DNA of 64,000 nucleotides from Terriglobales bacterium (lineage in GTDB: Bacteria > Acidobacteriota > Terriglobia > Terriglobales > Acidobacteriaceae). A program made the translations under genes and the position numbers. The DNA is taken from the NCBI GenBank assembly GCA_025980765.1, contig JAICXB010000001.1, forward strand, positions 62,001 to 126,000, in the 5' to 3' direction. Position 1 is the stretch's first letter. Every line of letters starts with the position of its first letter. Shown here piece by piece: positions 53,601 to 61,786 of the stretch. The notes under the pieces are model-generated. The model made no database searches. It saw nothing but the letters and a program-made list of their open reading frames with translations, and was not told the origin of the DNA.

Positions 53601-53810
53601 TAGGAGGAATGGGAAGCTGTAAAGGCCATCATGATTGGAGGATGTTGTTTGGCGAGCTCCCGTGTTCTCCCTTGTAAGCGCAACTCGGGCACCGACGATC
53701 ACTGCGCGAGTGGAATCGGTCACAATGCCCGAAAGGTCTGCAGTCTGGGCGCTCGCAATGGGGTTGATCGAGAGCGCCAGGGCGAATGCCAGGAACCGGA
53801 GAAAGCGCAT
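50691..53810 (-). CDS. TonB-dependent receptor with carboxypeptidase-regulatory domain
   Basis: A 1039-residue outer membrane receptor of the Oar-like group common in Acidobacteria. It has a signal peptide ending near PIASAQ and a carboxypeptidase-regulatory-like beta domain (about 25-110, LSGIVTDSTRAVIVGARVAL). A plug follows (about 120-240, VTVIGSSSS-like TonB region, LPLNGRTFQSLIALAPG), then a large barrel ending in RAFF, a typical outer membrane terminus. It probably imports oligosaccharides or peptides; the ligand is unknown. GGAGGTGAG precedes the ATG. The gene is divergent from the CHAT gene. Confidence 0.92.
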   Translation of the reverse strand: MRFLRFLAFALALSINPIASAQTADLSGIVTDSTRAVIVGARVALTRENTGARQTTSSNHDGLYSFPFLLPGVYTVSVEATRFGILSRSGVKLDPGQQARLDFTLAPARVQQEITVIGSSSSIETESSAVGTEVDSRLVHDLPLNGRTFQSLIALAPGVVTPTTLNGGASNHSGIFVNGQRGTSNYFTIDGVSANVGINADAFFPGSAAGGVGPALTVLGTTHDLVSIDGMQEFKLQTSTYSAAYGRAGGGQLEIVTRSGTNNFHGAAYDYFRNEALDANDWFANSVGEPRAAHRQNDFGGTFGGPILHDRTFFFASYEGLRLHLPFTVNTQVPSLEARQAAPGAIQQLMNAFPLPTGPANAATMVAPFIAPSFTQSTSDNGSIRLDQIISSKVFLFARFSEARSSSSTQSMGFTTSQSNYRSLTLGATVSLSSSFTTDLRVNYARSESNNAFDLTTFGGAIPPPDSLLFPPSFASSRSSLVFITMGGQEHLRVGRGADDIQRQINLVSNSSKRVGPHDLKFGVDYRYLDPHYGPFDYRQNVDFGSVKRALNGVASDATIQSFDSVDVGFDDISLYAEDIWRARQRLTFNYGLRWEINPAPYAKGKQPLLTLTGFPDFNAIALAPPGMPVYQTRYTNFAPRFGAAYELVQHPGRELVVRGGFGTFYDLGIGNIGSAAASFPYLNGKFIGPVPYPLSSDEAAPPPAPSLTPPYSGTFNVFAPGHTLPRSYQWNLTLEQKFGTNQMLSASYVGEAGRKLLRETVLFDPNPLFMGSEIIITNNASSSDYHALQLQFQRRMARGLAALASYTWSHSTDDTSDDEGFNNLTDPRNDHGPSDFDIRHSLSAALTYAIPAPVSNRALRAMLGNWSIANIFVARTALPVNVFLDREDLNPDPSLDVGTGQVRPDRVLGVPLYIADPTVAGGRRFNPAAFTVSTDMRQGTLSRNALRGFPLSQLDLALWRQFGITEKAKLQFRIEAFNVFNHPNFGAIDSDLGSFGPPLELNPKFGAATTLLAGSGGPIALYTAGGPRSLQLSLRAFF

Positions 53811-53837
53811 AGCTCGCTCACCTCCGTAGGTTCGGCA

Positions 53838-53866
53838 ATAGTGCGCTCCGATTGCACTACAGTCAA
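53838..53866 (-). promoter_or_regulatory. Possible promoter of the TonB receptor
   Basis: Minus strand: TTGACT (53861-53866), a 17-bp spacer and CACTAT (53838-53843), leaving a short leader that contains the GGAGG site. Confidence 0.45.
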
Positions 53867-53976
53867 GGAAAAGTCAAAGCATTTATCTTATATCTGAAAT
53901 GAAATGTCGCTGAAGAACACTACAGATAGATTGGTGTAGGTTGACCTGAAAGTACGGGCTGCTTTGGGGAATTCTT

Positions 53977-56900
53977 ATGGCTTACACGGGCTCCAACGAT
54001 GCTAAGCCGTATTGGTTAGAGAAAGCCTTCCGCGTCTGCGCGTTTCTCCGAGCCTGCTGTCTGGTTGCGCTGGTGGTTGTAAGTGCGGGCTTCTCGGCTA
54101 TGGTTTGGGCGCAAAGCGCTATTGAGCCGCTCCAGCTTGGGCATTCCGTCGAGGCCAAAGTAGCCGGTGGAGAGGCTCATGAATACAGCATTGCGGTTTC
54201 CGAAAATCAATTTCTGCGCGTAACCCTCGAGCCGAAGCTCTTCAATTCCGTAATTCGAATGACATTGTTCGACCCTGCCGGCAACCAGGTCGCGGAAACT
54301 GTTGGCCTGGTCCCCGCAGTCCCTGTGTATCTCATCGCGAAATCTGCGGGCACGTTTCGGCTGCAGATCGCGCTGGAGCAGGGCGCGGATGCTGAGACAT
54401 ACTCGCTTGTTCTGAACGAATTGCACGATGCCACCGATCAGGACAGAACCCGCACTGCAGCCGGCAAAACCTTCATGGAAGCGTACCGGCAGGACAACAA
54501 TCACAGGGAAAAATTGCCGGATGCCCTGGCACAGAGATACGCCGAGGCCCTCTCGCTCTTCCGCGAGGCTGCTGATGAAGAGTCGCAAGCTGCGGTTCTC
54601 TTCTTCCTTTCATGGCGATTCTTTCGAGCGAAAGAGTTCCGTTCGTGCGCGGATTACGCCCGTCGCGCTCAGGAGCTTCGGGCATCGCTTAACCAGGATG
54701 CCAATCAGTTGGGGGCCCTGGACAGGTTGCGAGCATGCACTTTCAGCCTTGGCCTGACCGACGAGGCGCTCGATGCGACTAACAAGTCGCTCGCGTTGCT
54801 GCGGTCGTCGGGAGATGTTGCGGGTGAGGCCAGGGCGCTGTCGGACCGTGGCGAAATTTACGGAATCCGGGGTGAATTGCAGGATGCACTCACTGATAAG
54901 CAGCAGGCCCTTTCGTTATTGCGGCAGACGGGCACTCAGCCGGGCGAATACATGATTTTGTTAGACATTGGAGGCATCGAATCCGACATTGGCGAAACCG
55001 AACAGGCCATTTATTTCGCTGAGCAGGCTCTGAATCTGGTTCGATCAAGAAACGACCGCGAGGCTGAACCAGGCGTACTGGCGGCCCTGGCAAACCTCTA
55101 CGCAGGCGAAGGCGACCTTCAGACTGCCCTCAGGTATTACCAAGTCGCCATACAGGCCACACAGGGTGACGCTTTTAATGAGGCCTGGATGAAGCTCAGG
55201 CTCGCGGATTTCTATAGCGTCCAGCAGGAATATGAGAAGTCGCTTCAGCTTTATAAGGCCGTGCTCCCATATTTTCACCAGAACCACCGTCCGGCGTTCG
55301 AGGCCGGCACGCTCTTGGGGATGGCGCTCGTCTTGCATAAGCAAGGCAAGCTAGATGAGGCACTTGCCGATTTGCAGCAAGCGCTGGCGCTCAAGCGCCC
55401 ATTTCCTGGGCCGTCGTCTGACATCCTTCGCGAACTCGGCGCCGTGTATCAGGATAAGGGCGATAATGCCAAGGCTCTCGAATTCTACCGCCAAGTGCTC
55501 AATGACAGCCGCGCCAAGAAGTCTTTGATGTCTGAATCTATGGATTTGTACGGCATCGCCCAGGCTGAACACGCTCTGCATCAGGACCGGGACGCACGAA
55601 GGGATATCGAAGCTGCGCTAGGAATTTTTGAGTCGGTGCGCGCGGGTTTCTTAGCGCCGGAACGGCGTTCCAGTTTCTTTGCCCAAGGACAAGACGGTTA
55701 TGAGTTCTACATCAGGCTGCTCATGGATATGCATGCCCAGCAGCCGCATGCCGGCTTTGACGCTGCTGCCTTCCAGGCCAGCGAGCGTGCTCGGGCGCGC
55801 AGCCTGCTTGACATGCTGCTGGAGGCCCACGCTGATATTCATGAAGGTGTAGACCCGGCTCTTCTCAGACGCGCCCGATTGGTCGAACAACGCTTGCGGC
55901 GCCGCTCACAGTACCAATTTGAACTGCTGAGCGGGAACCATACAGCCGAACAGGCAGAAGCAGTGGCGCACGAGCTGCAGAATCTTAATGCCGACTATGA
56001 GGAAATCGAAGGGCAGATTCGCGCTAGCAGCCCGCGATTCGCCTCTCTGCAATATCCGGAGCCGCTCAGTCTCAAAAAGGTACAGGAATCGGTTCTCGAT
56101 TCGGATACGCTGCTGCTGGAATACTCGCTCGGCGATGACCGCAGCTACGTTTGGGCGGTGTCGCCCGATGGCTTGGCCAGCTTTGTTTTGCCGCCTCGGA
56201 CTCAGATCGAAGCGGCGGCGAGAGCTGTTTACACGCTGCTGACGGCGCGCAATCAACATCCGCGACACGAGCGGGAATTGCATCGAGAAGCGCGCCTGGC
56301 CCGCGCTCGTGCCGAATATCCAGCCGCGGCATCACGCTTGAGCACGATGATCTTAGGGCCGGTGCAGTCGCTACTGGCTGGCAAACGCCGGGTCGTGGTT
56401 GTCGCTGATGGCGTGCTGCAATATATTCCATTTGCCGCACTGCCCGTTCCAGCTGCCCACAAAACATCCAGGAAAGCGGCGGTGCCGCTGGTTGTGAAGA
56501 GCGAAGTGGTTACGGCTCCTTCTGCGTCGACGATAGCTGTGCTGCGCCGGGAGCTCGCCGGCAGGCGGCCGGCGCCGAAGATGGTGGCCGTAATTGCCGA
56601 TCCCATCTACGACCGAAGCGATCCGCGAATTTCCGCGGCTGGAGATCCAGTTCAAACCAGCTATAACGGCGCCGCAGCGAGTGCGGGCGAGCGGCATGTC
56701 ACGTTTGCATTAGAACGCTCCTGGGACGATGTTACTTCTGGGAACGAGAATGGCTGGAAAATGTCGCGGCTGCCGTTTTCCCGCCGAGAAGCTGCCGCGA
56801 TCATAGCGGCCGCGCCACCCGGCAGCAGCTTCGAGGCATTGGACTTTCGCGCTGATCGTGACACCGCGACCAGCCCGCAATTGGCTCAGTATCGCTTTAT

Positions 56901-57342
56901 TCACTTTGCTACTCATGGCATGCTCGACAGCCACACTCCAGCATTGTCTGGCCTCGTCTTCTCATTGGTCGACGAGAAAGGACGCCCGAAGGACGGCTTT
57001 TTGCGCTTGTGGGACATCTACAACCTGCATCTCCCCGCGGAACTTGTCGTCCTGAGTTCGTGCCAAACCGGGCTAGGCAAGGAGATTGCCGGTGAAGGTC
57101 TTGTTGGCCTGACTCGTGGTTTTTTCTACGCCGGAGCCGCCCGCGTGATTGCCAGTTTATGGAAGGTCGACGATCTCGCCACCGCCGAATTGATGGCGCG
57201 ACTTTACGACGGCATGCTGCACAAGGGCCTCTCGCCGGCGGCTGCCCTGCGGTCGGCCCAGATCGCGGTCTGGAAGCAAAAGAGGTGGGAAGGAGATCCT
57301 TACTTTTGGGCTGCGTTCGAAATTCAGGGCGAGTGGAATTAG
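53977..57342 (+). CDS. Exported CHAT-domain protein with TPR array (caspase-like)
   Basis: An 1121-residue protein predicted to be exported: signal/anchor helix about 25-46 (LVALVVVSAGFSAMVWAQS), then a PPC-like beta domain (about 48-145, LGHSVEAKVAGGEAHEYSIA). About eight to ten TPR repeats follow (about 190-600, GLTDEALDATNKSLALLRSS, GDLQTALRYYQVAIQAT, GKLDEALADLQQALALKR), then a helical linker and a C-terminal CHAT peptidase-like domain (about 780-1118). The catalytic dyad is present as H980 (FIHFATHGMLD) and C1029 (VVLSSCQTGLG). CHAT domains are caspase relatives that cleave proteins when TPR or partner proteins sense a signal. It leads a same-strand set with a sigma factor and an anti-sigma factor. 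Confidence 0.9.
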   Translation: MAYTGSNDAKPYWLEKAFRVCAFLRACCLVALVVVSAGFSAMVWAQSAIEPLQLGHSVEAKVAGGEAHEYSIAVSENQFLRVTLEPKLFNSVIRMTLFDPAGNQVAETVGLVPAVPVYLIAKSAGTFRLQIALEQGADAETYSLVLNELHDATDQDRTRTAAGKTFMEAYRQDNNHREKLPDALAQRYAEALSLFREAADEESQAAVLFFLSWRFFRAKEFRSCADYARRAQELRASLNQDANQLGALDRLRACTFSLGLTDEALDATNKSLALLRSSGDVAGEARALSDRGEIYGIRGELQDALTDKQQALSLLRQTGTQPGEYMILLDIGGIESDIGETEQAIYFAEQALNLVRSRNDREAEPGVLAALANLYAGEGDLQTALRYYQVAIQATQGDAFNEAWMKLRLADFYSVQQEYEKSLQLYKAVLPYFHQNHRPAFEAGTLLGMALVLHKQGKLDEALADLQQALALKRPFPGPSSDILRELGAVYQDKGDNAKALEFYRQVLNDSRAKKSLMSESMDLYGIAQAEHALHQDRDARRDIEAALGIFESVRAGFLAPERRSSFFAQGQDGYEFYIRLLMDMHAQQPHAGFDAAAFQASERARARSLLDMLLEAHADIHEGVDPALLRRARLVEQRLRRRSQYQFELLSGNHTAEQAEAVAHELQNLNADYEEIEGQIRASSPRFASLQYPEPLSLKKVQESVLDSDTLLLEYSLGDDRSYVWAVSPDGLASFVLPPRTQIEAAARAVYTLLTARNQHPRHERELHREARLARARAEYPAAASRLSTMILGPVQSLLAGKRRVVVVADGVLQYIPFAALPVPAAHKTSRKAAVPLVVKSEVVTAPSASTIAVLRRELAGRRPAPKMVAVIADPIYDRSDPRISAAGDPVQTSYNGAAASAGERHVTFALERSWDDVTSGNENGWKMSRLPFSRREAAAIIAAAPPGSSFEALDFRADRDTATSPQLAQYRFIHFATHGMLDSHTPALSGLVFSLVDEKGRPKDGFLRLWDIYNLHLPAELVVLSSCQTGLGKEIAGEGLVGLTRGFFYAGAARVIASLWKVDDLATAELMARLYDGMLHKGLSPAAALRSAQIAVWKQKRWEGDPYFWAAFEIQGEWN

Positions 57343-57434
57343 CGCTCGCGGGAACAGCTGGTTTGCCGTAGAGTTAACCTGCCGATTGGCAGGCCGGTGA
57401 GGCGCGATTGGCCGGCGGCATTCAGCTGGGCACG

Positions 57435-57989
57435 ATGGATCGTCTTACACAGGCTGGCTTTGATCTCCTGCTCGCATCGCTTGATTCCGATCGCCAGGAA
57501 GCAGGCGGTAAATACGAGCTGTTGCGGCGAAAACTTCTTAAGTTCTTCGAATGCCGCGGGTGTCTTGTGCCGGAAGGAGCCGCGGACGAGACCATCAATC
57601 GAATTGCCAAGAATCTCGAAAGCGGACAGGAGATTCGCAATGTCGCGGCCTACGCGTTGGGCATTGCGCATAACGTTCTTCATGAAGTGCTTCGCAGCCA
57701 GCGCCAGGACGAATTAACTGAAGATCTTCCTGCGGCCTCGGCTGCGCCCGATGAAGAGGCGGAGCACAGGATTGAATGTCTTGAGAGTTGCCTGAGAGAA
57801 CTTGCTCCGGGCGAAGCCAATCTTGTTCTTCGGTACTACGCGAGCGACTCGCCGACCCACATTGCAGCCCGCAAAAAATTGGCAGAAGAACTCGGAATTC
57901 CATTGAATGCACTGCGCATCCGCACTCATCGAATTCGTGCGCGGTTGGAACGATGTGTTGAGCGCCGTATGAATGAAACCCGACGGTGA
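57435..57989 (+). CDS. ECF-like sigma factor
   Basis: A 184-residue sigma-70-family protein of the short type that occurs beside CHAT or anti-sigma genes in Acidobacteria. The region-2-like part includes YELLRRKLLKFFECRGC and ADETINRIAKNLESGQEI with AAYALGIAHNVLHEVLRS. The region-4 helix-turn-helix is LAEELGIPLNALRIRTHRIR. It would direct RNA polymerase to a special promoter set. ATG 57435 is preferred over a TTG at 57408. It starts about 90 bp after the CHAT gene, and the anti-sigma gene follows 54 bp after its stop. Confidence 0.82.
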   Translation: MDRLTQAGFDLLLASLDSDRQEAGGKYELLRRKLLKFFECRGCLVPEGAADETINRIAKNLESGQEIRNVAAYALGIAHNVLHEVLRSQRQDELTEDLPAASAAPDEEAEHRIECLESCLRELAPGEANLVLRYYASDSPTHIAARKKLAEELGIPLNALRIRTHRIRARLERCVERRMNETRR

Positions 57990-58043
57990 AAACAAATTAG
58001 CTGAAAACTCACTCTAGATGTGGAGACCGCGAGAACATCGAGC

Positions 58044-58892
58044 ATGGAATCGGAACGAGAAAAGCAGATCGTTCGGTATCTCCTCGGCCGGCTTTCGCAA
58101 GAGCAGCAGGCGGAGCTCGAATCAGCGTTTATGAGCGACGACGCAGTTTTCGAGGAGCTTCTCGTCGTCGAAAACGAACTGCGTGATGCTTATGATCGCG
58201 GGGAACTCTCGGGCGCCGATCGTAGGGATTTTGAGCAGCGCCTTCTGCGGACACCACGGCAGCGCAAAGCGCAACAGTTCACGCAAGCCCTTCGTCAGCC
58301 GAGAACGCCCAGTACGCCGGCTGCCCGAATTGCTGTGGAGCAGCGCCGCTGGAAACTTCTTTCCCAGTTCGGGTTGAGGCCTCGAATATTTGTGCCGGCG
58401 CTCTCCCTGGCATTGCTGGTTCTGGTTGTGGCTGGCGTGTGGCTTGTGCGGTGGGAGAGCGCACGCCCTGTTCCCAACCAGACTGCGAGCGATCAAGGCG
58501 TCAAAACCGAAACTCCCCCTGCGCCTCAGGAGCCCTCGCCGACGGAGGAGAAGACAATTGCCTTGGTCCTGACGAGCGACCTGGTTCGCGGCGGCGGCGC
58601 CGGGTTGCCGAGCCTCGTCATTCCTGCCGGCGTGAGCGTAGTTCGACTGGAAGCGCCCGTTAAGCGAAATTTCCCGCGCTATGCGGCGGCATTGCAAACG
58701 GTGGAAGGGCGCAACGTGTGGAGCGGTGATCGCCTCACGTCACATCCCGGGTCGACTGGCGAAACCGTAATGGTACTCGTGCCGAGCGCTGTCTTAACTT
58801 CCGGCGATTACATCTTGAGCATCCGCGGAGTTCGCGCTAGTGCACATGCCGAAACCGTCGGTGATTACAGCTTCCGAATTCGTAAGCCATAA
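58044..58892 (+). CDS. Transmembrane anti-sigma factor-like protein
   Basis: A 282-residue single-pass membrane protein. The cytoplasmic N-terminus (VRYLLGRLSQEQQAELESAF, then FEELLVVENELRDAYDRGEL) matches the anti-sigma-like domain found next to such sigma factors; the zinc-binding HxxxCxxC of ZAS proteins is absent. One helix lies at about 119-140 (PALSLALLVLVVAGVWLV). A Pro-rich linker and a periplasmic beta-sandwich-like domain (VVRLEAPVKRNFPRYAAALQ to the C-terminus) follow. It probably holds the sigma factor at the membrane. The GTG at 58020 is an alternative start. Confidence 0.72.
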   Translation: MESEREKQIVRYLLGRLSQEQQAELESAFMSDDAVFEELLVVENELRDAYDRGELSGADRRDFEQRLLRTPRQRKAQQFTQALRQPRTPSTPAARIAVEQRRWKLLSQFGLRPRIFVPALSLALLVLVVAGVWLVRWESARPVPNQTASDQGVKTETPPAPQEPSPTEEKTIALVLTSDLVRGGGAGLPSLVIPAGVSVVRLEAPVKRNFPRYAAALQTVEGRNVWSGDRLTSHPGSTGETVMVLVPSAVLTSGDYILSIRGVRASAHAETVGDYSFRIRKP

Positions 58893-59133
58893 CCCTTTGC
58901 GAGCCGCGACTCCTGATCTGCCAGACCTCCCTACAAATATTTTCTGAAATGTTTTTCTGACTCTTGTCACTTCGAGTAAACGTGATCACCTGAAGCGCGA
59001 CCGCACTGTCGCATCGAAACCAGATTCGAGGGCAGAGACGGCCTCAGGGAGTAGCGCTTGTAGCAGCGCCTTCGGTCGGCGAGCCATTCGTTCTCGCCCT
59101 GAACGCAAGCCACAATTTTCGAGGAGACAGCCA

Positions 59134-59862
59134 ATGAATAAGAAATTTCTTTGTTCCATTCTGATACTTATGAGCCTCACCGCACTTGCGGCAAAGACCG
59201 CTGATGTTCCTGTGACCAGCACCATTTCTGATTATGATTCCACCGGCGCTGCCTTCACAGTGCAGAGCGATGGGGCTGGCGCATACCCGAACGGACAGTT
59301 GTCGGTGGTATCCGTCCTGCAGACAAGCGCGAACTACGCGTGGGAATTGGATATGTATTCCAGTAACTCGCTGAGCGGAGGCCGCAATATTTTCCTAACC
59401 CTCAGCCCGGCGAATCAAGAATCGGCGACAGCAACCATGCCCGCGTTCTGGTCGTCGTGGGGCACTCATCTGGAACCGGCGCGGTTTATCACCCACGGCA
59501 TAAGTTGCGATCTCGAGACAATTAAGCCAGGCAGTCCCTTGGCCTGTCCATTACTGATTCGTTTTGGCCCGGAGCTCGGTTCAAACAACCGAACAGCTAT
59601 AAACTACCGGCTCGACATGGAGCCCGGCGATGTATTGCAGGAAATCGAAACTCAGGAGCCGCTGATTTCATGCAACGCGCAGAATGCAGCCGGCAACTGC
59701 ATTGACTGGTCAATCGACTCGACACCGCCGACCAGCCAGAGCGGCGGGGTGCCGACGAATCGTGTGATCGCAAGGCTGGTACAGGTCGCGGTGAATGGCG
59801 CGACTAGAACCACTCTGGGCGATTTCTACCTGACATTCCATATTCGGGTGACGAATCCGTAG
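59134..59862 (+). CDS. Secreted protein of unknown function in the CHAT locus
   Basis: I do not recognise the family. The 242-residue product has a signal peptide (KKFLCSILILMSLTALAAKT) and a soluble, beta-rich, Ser/Thr/Asn-rich body with four cysteines (SCDLETIKPGSPLACPL, LISCNAQNAAGNCIDW) that could form two disulfides. GAGGAG lies upstream of the ATG. A 241-bp gap separates it from the anti-sigma gene, so it may have its own promoter. It is a candidate member of the sigma regulon. Confidence 0.6.
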   Translation: MNKKFLCSILILMSLTALAAKTADVPVTSTISDYDSTGAAFTVQSDGAGAYPNGQLSVVSVLQTSANYAWELDMYSSNSLSGGRNIFLTLSPANQESATATMPAFWSSWGTHLEPARFITHGISCDLETIKPGSPLACPLLIRFGPELGSNNRTAINYRLDMEPGDVLQEIETQEPLISCNAQNAAGNCIDWSIDSTPPTSQSGGVPTNRVIARLVQVAVNGATRTTLGDFYLTFHIRVTNP

Positions 59863-60027
59863 AACGCGTTCACGAACCTGAACTGGGAAACAAGCCGCAA
59901 GAGCAAAAGCTTCCCCGGCTCCTACCAAACACCTGTCGATCGACATGCATCAATGAGACGAAAAAACTGAACGGCGCTGAAGCGGTTGCAGCCGCCCAGC
60001 GCCTGGCCATTCAAGGGAGACACGCCA

Positions 60028-60492
60028 ATGTCAGCCTTCAAGGCTTTGCCTATTGTACTGTTGCTTTCATTGTGCCCGCATGCCGCGGCGACACTGCACG
60101 TATTGGCAACGAACAAAACCTGTCCGGCGGTGAATCTCTTGATGGCTGAGATCAGCCAGGTTCCGTTCCCGGAAGATTGGACCATCGTCCTGGCTTGCAC
60201 CCGGCTGGATTGGGAGAAGTTGCAGCGCACCGGTGACGCCCAAGCTGCCCAGCGCGCATTCAGTAATCTTGAAGGGAAGATCACAGTCGTCAATGGAGCG
60301 ATTTTTTACAAAGATGATGTGGGTCGTCCGGTCCATCGCGTGTTGCTACACGAGACTGGACACATTCACTGCCGGTGCGGAAACGAGGACCAGGCGGAGC
60401 GCTGGGCGCTAGAGTACGAACGGATTAAAAGAATGCCAGCCGTCGCGGCCGCACCAGAGTTGGGAGGCAGCACGGGCAAGAAGCCAGATTGA
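60028..60492 (+). CDS. Small secreted HExxH (putative zincin) protein
   Basis: A 154-residue exported protein: signal peptide (FKALPIVLLLSLCPHAAA), then a compact domain with a zinc-binding HETGH motif (H108, E109, H112 in VLLHETGHIHCRCG) followed by NEDQAERWALEYE. The acidic residues there are good candidates for the third zinc ligand and are followed by the typical AxxWA helix. Cysteines in HCRCG may form disulfides. This is a minimal metallopeptidase-like fold of unknown substrate. ATG 60028 has GGGAGA upstream. Confidence 0.6.
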   Translation: MSAFKALPIVLLLSLCPHAAATLHVLATNKTCPAVNLLMAEISQVPFPEDWTIVLACTRLDWEKLQRTGDAQAAQRAFSNLEGKITVVNGAIFYKDDVGRPVHRVLLHETGHIHCRCGNEDQAERWALEYERIKRMPAVAAAPELGGSTGKKPD

Positions 60493-60679
60493 GAAGCGCC
60501 CGAGCGGGCATTTTCACGCAATTTTCAAATACGATTGCCATACTGGAGGCACAGGTAAAATTGCGCCGTGAAGCAGCCGATCATGATTGTGGAGGCCGAT
60601 CCGGATATCGCGCTACTCTTGCGAAATTCTTGAATGCCGCCATACCGCAACACAGGCGGAGTTCCACCAGAGAAAAAGA

Positions 60680-60756
60680 TGGTAGGCACGAGGAGACTCG
60701 AACTCCTGACCTCTACCGTGTCAAGGTAGCGCTCTAACCAACTGAGCTACGCGCCT
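60680..60756 (-). tRNA. tRNA-Val (GAC)
   Basis: The minus strand folds as a normal tRNA: acceptor stem AGGCGCG/CGTGCCT, D arm GCTC...GAGC, anticodon stem CTACC/GGTAG with loop TTGACAC (anticodon GAC, valine), T arm AGGAG-TTCGAGT-CTCCT and an encoded 3' CCA. On the + strand, about 67 bp beyond its 5' end, lies a dispersed repeat (60824). Confidence 0.95.
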
Positions 60757-60823
60757 ACAGCCAGAAAGGCAGTGGACGTCTTTATTCTAGTCATGCTTGC
60801 AGTTTGCGGCAAAGGGTCGCAGC

Positions 60824-61050
60824 TTTCCTGTTCGTTTCCTGTTCGTTTCCTGTTAATTTCTAGGATTTTCCATGAAATTTCCCGTAACGCTCAGATTCGG
60901 GGTGCGTTACGGCTATTTTGCCGGCTTTCCTGCTCCTATCCTGTTCGTTTCCTCAGCAAACCGCAAAAATCGCGAATTTTGGGCAGAATTTGGCGATTCA
61001 GCATACAGCCGGCAAATTTCTCCTGTTATTTTTCCCTAGTTCTCAGGAAA
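60824..61050 (+). repeat. Dispersed ~225-bp repeat, copy 2, beside tRNA-Val
   Basis: It matches the element at 7389-7613: tandem TTTCCTGTTCG units, TTTCCTGCTCCTATCCTG, AATTTTGGGCAGAATTTG and GTTATTTTTCCCTAG. The stretch between the tRNA and the next gene (60757-61161) otherwise contains nothing recognised, nor does 60493-60679. Confidence 0.75.
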
Positions 61051-61161
61051 AGCTCCGGACAAAACCAGGGCTTGGCATAGACGCCAAGGATCCAAGTTTG
61101 GACAAGGTTGGGCAATGCCCTCTTTCCCCAGTTCTGGTGGCGCACTTATTGATTTCCTAGT

Positions 61162-61701
61162 TCACCGAATATGGGGGCTTTGCGGCGTTCCGTGATGACC
61201 TGTGCTGGCGCGCGCGACTTTCACGTCGAATTGCAGCGGGACGTTCTTTGGTGGGAAGCAGGCATTGTCGCTGCAGGCCTGGTAGTTCAGTTGGCCGTGC
61301 ACGGTGAAATTGCCCGGACTCGCCTTCTTGTCTGCGCTGAGCTTGGCTCTGACCGTGAATTCGTCGGAATAGACGTTCAGTTTTTCGCTGGGGTCGAAGG
61401 GGAATGACAGATCTTTGCCCGGCGGATACATCACGCCTTCGCTGGCCAAATCGCTGGGCGGCTCCAGCTTGAGTGTGGTGGGAATCAGCAACTCGGATTT
61501 CGGCTTGTTCGAATTGATGTGATAGCCGTCTTTTACCCGGAAGCGCAACTCCACTTCTGAGGGTTTGCCGGGCACGACGGTCGCACTCGAAGCGCCTTCA
61601 AAGCTGACATACACGCGCGAGAGCTTGGGGTTGTCGTCGGCCGCCACGCAGGTGTAAGCCAGCAGGAGGGGGAGGAGCAATAGTGAGGATTTTAATCGCA
61701 T
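61162..61701 (-). CDS. DsbD N-terminal-domain-like periplasmic protein
   Basis: A 179-residue exported protein: signal peptide (LKSSLLLLPLLLAYTCVAA) and then a DsbD-alpha (DUF/PF11412-like) immunoglobulin-type domain. It has GYHINSNKPKSELLIPTTLK and the paired cysteines in NYQACSDNACFPP, which shuttle electrons in full DsbD. It is the last gene of the ccdA-tlpA-tlpA operon. ATG 61701 starts the signal peptide; an upstream frame is repeat sequence. Confidence 0.85.
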   Translation of the reverse strand: MRLKSSLLLLPLLLAYTCVAADDNPKLSRVYVSFEGASSATVVPGKPSEVELRFRVKDGYHINSNKPKSELLIPTTLKLEPPSDLASEGVMYPPGKDLSFPFDPSEKLNVYSDEFTVRAKLSADKKASPGNFTVHGQLNYQACSDNACFPPKNVPLQFDVKVARASTGHHGTPQSPHIR

Positions 61702-61712
61702 ATCGAAAACTC

Positions 61713-61786
61713 TAATCGGGTGATTTCGCGATCGGGTGATCGGGTGATTGAAAATCGCGAAATCACGAAATCGCAAATCACGAAAT
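61713..61786. repeat. CGGGTGAT/GAAATCGC repeat inside the thiol operon
   Basis: ATCGGGTGATTTCGCG and GAAAATCGCGAAATCACG units form an inverted array in the 76-bp gap between tlpA and the dsbD-like gene. It also encodes the last codons and stop of tlpA. Confidence 0.7.

Noticed and set aside
60489-60737. Short plus-strand frame running into the tRNA
   Set aside because: It overlaps the tRNA-Val gene, has no ribosome site and no similarity to a known protein.
60680-61161. Integrated element using tRNA-Val as attachment site
   Set aside because: No integrase and no duplicated tRNA end are visible; the repeat beside it also occurs far from any tRNA.
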